64,000 bases of DNA from Asparagopsis taxiformis (lineage: Eukaryota > Rhodophyta > Florideophyceae > Bonnemaisoniales > Bonnemaisoniaceae). Within the stretch, counting starts at the first letter, position 1; every line of letters starts with the position of its first letter. The stretch is from the NCBI GenBank assembly GCA_030407315.1, contig JALQPE010002004.1, positions 186,001 through 250,000 of the forward strand. The letters are read 5' to 3'. This document shows, piece by piece, positions 59,861-64,000 of this stretch. A program made the translations under genes and the position numbers. Under the pieces are notes generated by a model. It was not told the DNA's origin. It ran no database searches and saw only the letters and a list, made by a program, of their open reading frames with translations.

Positions 59861-60248
59861 CGCCGGGTATGCGGCCGCGTGTAGCGCCGGGCATTGGCGC
59901 CCTCGGTGACGACTTGCGTGTAGAATCTGCGTGGTGCAGATGTTTGCGGTGGATAGGCGGATTTGAAGACGGTGCCAGTGGTTGCGACAACAAAGCGCGT
60001 GAGCTTGCAAGTTACTTTGAATGGGTACACATGATTGAGTTGGCATATTCGTGGCAGGTCCGTATGGGGCGTCTGGATGTCGATATTATACCGGCCAATC
60101 ATTTTCCACCTTACAGCACACCATCATAGTGCGTACGACACATATCACACGTGTTCTATCCCATTGAGTTGATGTGCTCCTCCTTCCCTACTTGAGAGCT
60201 TGGGTCGTCATCATCGTTCGACTTGTTCCGCAGCGATCCCCCTCCAAA
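59861..60248. other. divergent promoter between the TUL1-like gene and RGP1
   Basis: About 390 bases. In-frame upstream extension of the TUL1-like gene is possible to ATG 60046, but it lies before a perfect signal peptide and is not favoured. No other feature. Confidence 0.45.
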
Positions 60249-61901
60249 ATGCCTCAGCCTGCCCCCGTTTCAATCTCAATGGATGTCACAATGGGTGCCC
60301 CGACATTCGTCCCGTCCTCCCTCGTAACTGCCACAATAACCCTCCGAACCGGCCGACCCGCGCTTTCTCAATCCAAATCAGCGACATTCCCCAATCGATA
60401 CATCCCCTCTCTCGCCTATTCCTCCTCCGATACGCCCAACTCGACCCACGCCTCAATATCCTCTCGCTCCGCGCTCGCCTCGTACATCGTGTGCGAAATC
60501 TCCGGACGTTGGTCCTCCGACCACTCGTGGTGTCTACCCAACGCGCACGAGCCGTCCACAGAGGCGACGCTAGACAACCACAACCTACCCCCATTGACCT
60601 CCAACGCGCGCGCGCCCTCGCTCCCGCAGCCGTGGCACGCCGCTCTCGCAGACGCCAACGCCATCGGCGGCGGCGGCCGTCGCGGATATTCCGGCATCAT
60701 ATTCCGTTCCCAGCCGCTGGTCGTCTGTGAGCGCGAGCAAATTCCCGCCGGATCCCAGGTTTCCTTCCGTGTTTCCTGCCGTCTCCCCGACGTGCTGCCC
60801 CCGACGCTGCGCGGAACCGCTATGCGCTACTCGTACGCCTGTGTAGTCGTGGCGTCCTTCCCCGGGCTTGGCAACCCGCGCATGATCCGCGTTCCCTTTC
60901 GCGTCGTCACAGCTGGCGGAACCCCGTTTGATGTAGAACGTGCCGCTATGGCAATTCCAGTGCCAACACCGCGCGCTGTCGGTCCTATTCCGAATAGATT
61001 TCTAGACGCATCCGATACGCGCGCCCTTTCCATGTCGGCCACTCTGCTCAAATCTACTCCGCCGGACGACATCGAGATTGCACTGGCATTGTCGTTGAAC
61101 GGGAGACTGACGCCGTACACGCCCGATCATTCGGTGCAACGCACGGCAGAGGATGGCGGACTCAGTTTTATCCGTGACGCCGTCAAGAGTCCCTCTGAAG
61201 ACATTACTACTCCTACCGCACAAAATCCTCCCACACCGCGTAGAAAGCTCATTCCGGTGTATTCGATCACGCGTGGTCAGCAGTCTATTGCAAAGATGTA
61301 CCTTTCGAAACGGTTGCATTTTCTCGGGGATACAATATCTGCGGTCTTTTACTTCCAGGGTGACAAGCCCTGCTACAGGTTAGGTGCTCGTTTGGAGGCT
61401 CAAGAGGTTGTGCAACCGCAATTTTCAGTGGGTGAAAAGTCGAACACTCCGAGTGCAGAGGGAGTTGTATTTCGAAAGGTGTATGGGGAGCACGGTGAAT
61501 TTGTCATGTCCAATCGGAACACTTACGTGACGTTTTCTATTCCGCATGACGCTTCGCCGTCATTTTCAACAAGAGTTGTTACGGTACGCTGGTTAATTCA
61601 TTTCGTATTTCTCATTCCGAGAGATTCGAATATACAAAGTTTGGAGAAGAGACAGGGCGAGGACGCAGAGCCACTGTTGGACAAGCTACGGATATCAGAA
61701 GATGGTGAATCCGATAATATGGATGTGGGCTGGGAAGGTGGGGTGTGGTCTGGCGAAGATCCAGCAAATTGGACGCATCTACCTCATCGTGACGTTGATG
61801 TCCTACGTTGGACGCTGCCAATTGTGGTTAGTGGGGAGCCTGGCTCTCTATGGGGAACATGCAGTACAGGTAGAATACAATATACTTCATCAGGTGAATG
61901 A
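60249..61901 (+). CDS. RGP1: RGP1-like subunit of the RIC1-RGP1 Rab6 exchange factor
   Basis: 550 residues from ATG 60249 (ccaaaATGCC). It shows the Rgp1 pattern: FVPSSLVTATITLRTGRPA, YIVCEISGRW, GIIFRSQPLVVCEREQIP, SQVSFRVSCRLPDVLPPTLRGTAMRYSY, VVVASF, then PVYSITRGQQSIAKMYLSKR, FLGDTISAVFYFQGD, TYVTFSIPHDASPSFST and RTVTVRWLIHFVF-like segments. The fold is arrestin-like. RGP1 with RIC1 activates Rab6/Ypt6 for traffic back to the Golgi. No RIC1 gene is in the window. The long insert near 320-350 is family-typical disorder. It lies head-to-head with the TUL1-like gene. Confidence 0.88.
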   Translation: MPQPAPVSISMDVTMGAPTFVPSSLVTATITLRTGRPALSQSKSATFPNRYIPSLAYSSSDTPNSTHASISSRSALASYIVCEISGRWSSDHSWCLPNAHEPSTEATLDNHNLPPLTSNARAPSLPQPWHAALADANAIGGGGRRGYSGIIFRSQPLVVCEREQIPAGSQVSFRVSCRLPDVLPPTLRGTAMRYSYACVVVASFPGLGNPRMIRVPFRVVTAGGTPFDVERAAMAIPVPTPRAVGPIPNRFLDASDTRALSMSATLLKSTPPDDIEIALALSLNGRLTPYTPDHSVQRTAEDGGLSFIRDAVKSPSEDITTPTAQNPPTPRRKLIPVYSITRGQQSIAKMYLSKRLHFLGDTISAVFYFQGDKPCYRLGARLEAQEVVQPQFSVGEKSNTPSAEGVVFRKVYGEHGEFVMSNRNTYVTFSIPHDASPSFSTRVVTVRWLIHFVFLIPRDSNIQSLEKRQGEDAEPLLDKLRISEDGESDNMDVGWEGGVWSGEDPANWTHLPHRDVDVLRWTLPIVVSGEPGSLWGTCSTGRIQYTSSGE

Positions 61902-61970
61902 TCACCACCACGATGTACTTGCAGATATAGAATAACAAACTATTTATCGATCATTACTCCACACTAGTCC

Positions 61971-63797
61971 CTATTTCGCGGCAGAATCTGCTGCTGCAGC
62001 TTCCTTAGCTCGACGCGCTGCCGCAGAAGTTGAGCTGTCTCGTCGAAAAACGCCGTTTCGATCCTTAATAGACCCTCCACGTTGTCGGAACGAAGCTGGA
62101 CGATCAATATCCCCCCAGGTCATGCAGTATTCAAAAGCCTCTTCTGGAGAAACTGTTTTCATTTGTTCGGGAGTCATCGCAATTGAGTTGAACACTACAC
62201 GCAAACGATCCATGTAATGTTTCCCCTTATCTTCCGCTCGCATCTCGAGGCGATGTTTGAGGTATATCAGAGAACATGCAAGTGCATGCAGGGAAGGGTT
62301 TTCACTCTTTAGTGCTACGCGCCGCATTGACCCTCGCGCGTACGCATGTAAAGTCACACTTACCGCAAGATCAAAGTCTTCTTGCTCTGCTGCCATGGTC
62401 ATCAATGCTGGATAGTAGGACCGAGCTGGACGAATCTTGTGCTCAAGCACAAGGTCCCATAGACTCCTAGCTCGCCCTGTGGCCTTCAGCCTACGACATG
62501 CATCAATCAAGCCACCGACAAGAATAGCATTTGGCAGAACATTGTGATCCGCGACCATACGTTTGAGAACCCCGAATGCACGATCAATATCCCCTTGTTT
62601 CGCCCAACCGTCCATCAGGGCACCAAATGTAATCTCATTTGGCTCAACTCCGTTCTCGAGCATGTTCTCCATGACTAATTCTGCTCGCTTCGGCCACCCA
62701 GCCTTTGAACATGCATCAATTAGCGCAGTATATACAATCACATTGGCTTTCGGGAAACCCCAGTGTTTGATTTCCGAGAAAAGGTAGAACGCTTTCTCAG
62801 GCTCCCTTGCGTTGGCACAAGTGTCAATTAAAACTGAGAAGGTGATGAGGTTCGGCCAGACACCGTCTCTTTTCATTTCCTCAAATACCAAGAAGCCACG
62901 CTCGAGCTGCTGTGCCCGCCCACATGCATCCATAAGGGCAGAGTATATGGTCTGGTCCTTCAACACGCCATTAGTATCCATCATTTTTGAAATCTCAAAT
63001 GCCCGATCCACTTGGCCGCACTTTGCACATGAGTCGATGAGGGAACCATACGTAAATTTGTCTGGATTCAGACCGTTAGACTGCATCTCTTCAAACACTT
63101 CGTATGCCAAGTCAGGTTCATTGCTCCTTGCACACGCTGCAACCATCGCATTGTACGTAATAATGTTTGGTTCTACACCATCTCGACTCATTCCATAGAA
63201 CAGCGAGAATGCACGCGAAAGCTGATGAGCTTTCCCGTAAAGGTCAATCATAATGGTGTATGTCTTCGCAGACTTGGATTGGGCAATGAGATTCCAAAAG
63301 TCTGGGTGTTCAGATAGCTCTAGCACAGCCAGCGCATCTCGTAGACGTCTTTGTCGACCGAGGGTAGTCAAGACGTCGTTGAAGTGATTCAAGGAAAACA
63401 TCTGCCTACCCGATCGTACATCGTGGAGAAACTTGCGCGCCTCGTCTCCAGAGCCATAGATGAGAACATTTGCGGCACTTGAACCAAAGTCACGGGGAAA
63501 TCGTCGATATCCCCTCCTCCTATGCTGTGGATTATTGTCCCTATCACTGTTTCGCTGTACTTCAAGCCAATTGTCTCGGGGAGCATAGCGGAAGTTCGGA
63601 TCACGATGGCCAGTCTTTCGTCCTGAATTGCTGGACCTTGAATGTCCCCGATTCCGGAAACTTTGGGGTGACCCCGTGTCGCCGGCATCTGGTGTGCCCT
63701 GTTTTGCCGCTGTGTTAGTATCTATGATATTTTCTTCAGCACCAGACGCTTTAACCGTGAGTTTAGATCGCTTCCTTCGGCTAGAAGCGGTCATCAT
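61971..63797 (-). CDS. pentatricopeptide repeat (PPR) protein, probably organellar
   Basis: 608 residues from ATG 63797 (MMTASSRRKRSKL). The upstream frame stays open to the window edge but without an ATG seen, so a longer N-terminus is possible. An Arg/Ser-rich region leads to at least eight consecutive 35-residue PPR units from about 160 to 480, such as YTIMIDLYGKAHQLSRAF, NIITYNAMVAACARSNEPD, DKFTYGSLIDSCAKCGQVD, NLITFSVLIDTCANAREPE and NEITFGALMDGWAKQGDID. The repeats bind single-stranded RNA, one base per repeat, in plastids or mitochondria. The overall layout recalls MRL1-type proteins of algae, which stabilise rbcL mRNA, but that is only a suggestion. RGP1 converges on it with 69 bases between the stops. 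Confidence 0.88.
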   Translation of the reverse strand: MMTASSRRKRSKLTVKASGAEENIIDTNTAAKQGTPDAGDTGSPQSFRNRGHSRSSNSGRKTGHRDPNFRYAPRDNWLEVQRNSDRDNNPQHRRRGYRRFPRDFGSSAANVLIYGSGDEARKFLHDVRSGRQMFSLNHFNDVLTTLGRQRRLRDALAVLELSEHPDFWNLIAQSKSAKTYTIMIDLYGKAHQLSRAFSLFYGMSRDGVEPNIITYNAMVAACARSNEPDLAYEVFEEMQSNGLNPDKFTYGSLIDSCAKCGQVDRAFEISKMMDTNGVLKDQTIYSALMDACGRAQQLERGFLVFEEMKRDGVWPNLITFSVLIDTCANAREPEKAFYLFSEIKHWGFPKANVIVYTALIDACSKAGWPKRAELVMENMLENGVEPNEITFGALMDGWAKQGDIDRAFGVLKRMVADHNVLPNAILVGGLIDACRRLKATGRARSLWDLVLEHKIRPARSYYPALMTMAAEQEDFDLAVSVTLHAYARGSMRRVALKSENPSLHALACSLIYLKHRLEMRAEDKGKHYMDRLRVVFNSIAMTPEQMKTVSPEEAFEYCMTWGDIDRPASFRQRGGSIKDRNGVFRRDSSTSAAARRAKEAAAADSAAK

Positions 63798-64000
63798 TGT
63801 TGACAGCGATGGGGGTCCTTGTTGGCCTATCCGTGAGGTGGATATAAAAGACCCATAGGAAAAAAAATAAGACGGCAAAGCATGGTTTGGCGCACAACGG
63901 GACGGTAAGGCATGGCCTAGGCGGAAAAGTGCTCCCGTCGATATAACAGAGGGGCTTTGCAGTTTTTTCGCATTATCTTGATACAAGGAATAGTTGAAGT

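Overview
This is a nuclear segment of a photosynthetic eukaryote, most likely a red alga (a glaucophyte is the alternative). The window has spliceosomal introns and clear eukaryotic genes: proteasome subunit RPN2, ribosomal protein S8, copine, RGP1, a TUL1-type RING ligase, a tRNA-splicing endonuclease subunit and THUMPD1. It also has nuclear genes for plastid proteins: SRP54, the plastid terminal oxidase PTOX and two TerC proteins. Six of the predicted plastid proteins carry a phenylalanine within their first 13 residues (AAFVP, PAFLP, RAAFVA and similar). That mark is typical of transit peptides in red algae and glaucophytes. Introns are few and short (64-143 nt), and most genes are uninterrupted. 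The species cannot be named from the sequence.

Layout. 1-12.8 kb: the start of RPN2 (cut by the window edge), RPS8 with a 4-nt first coding exon, a large PHD-finger protein, a RUS/DUF647 protein, plastid SRP54 and a glutathione-peroxidase-fold protein without its catalytic cysteine. 12.8-19.6 kb: a QTGAL-like glycosyltransferase divergent from an amylosucrase-like GH13 enzyme, then a large helical-repeat protein. 19.6-25.5 kb: a gene-poor stretch with one small orphan gene and an SPT2-like chromatin protein. 25.5-35 kb: two nearly identical TerC genes flank THUMPD1, a small plastid membrane protein and a degenerate sugar-lactone-oxidase-like protein; a further predicted plastid protein follows. 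35-45 kb: two paralogous proteins with a hemerythrin-like bundle flank a Q-rich zinc-finger protein and PTOX. 45-64 kb: copine, a DNAJC25-type J protein, a 3.5-kb region without clear genes, two more C2H2 zinc-finger genes, SAP-TSEN2, a TUL1-like ligase, RGP1 and a PPR protein.

Themes. Plastid biogenesis and redox are well represented (SRP54, TerC x2, PTOX, and possibly the PPR and GPX-like proteins). Three genes act on tRNA (THUMPD1, QTGAL-like, SAP-TSEN2). Secretory-pathway functions include RGP1, the TUL1-like ligase, DNAJC25 and copine. The most unusual features are the 98%-identical TerC pair with a displaced start in copy 1, the Cys-less GPX protein, the hemerythrin-like paralogues that have lost ligand histidines, the proline-rich exons split by short introns, and the SAP-TSEN2 fusion. 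I found no tRNA, rRNA, CRISPR array or mobile element.

Start positions are the best in-frame ATG. Several genes have open frames reaching further upstream without an ATG, so N-termini remain predictions.
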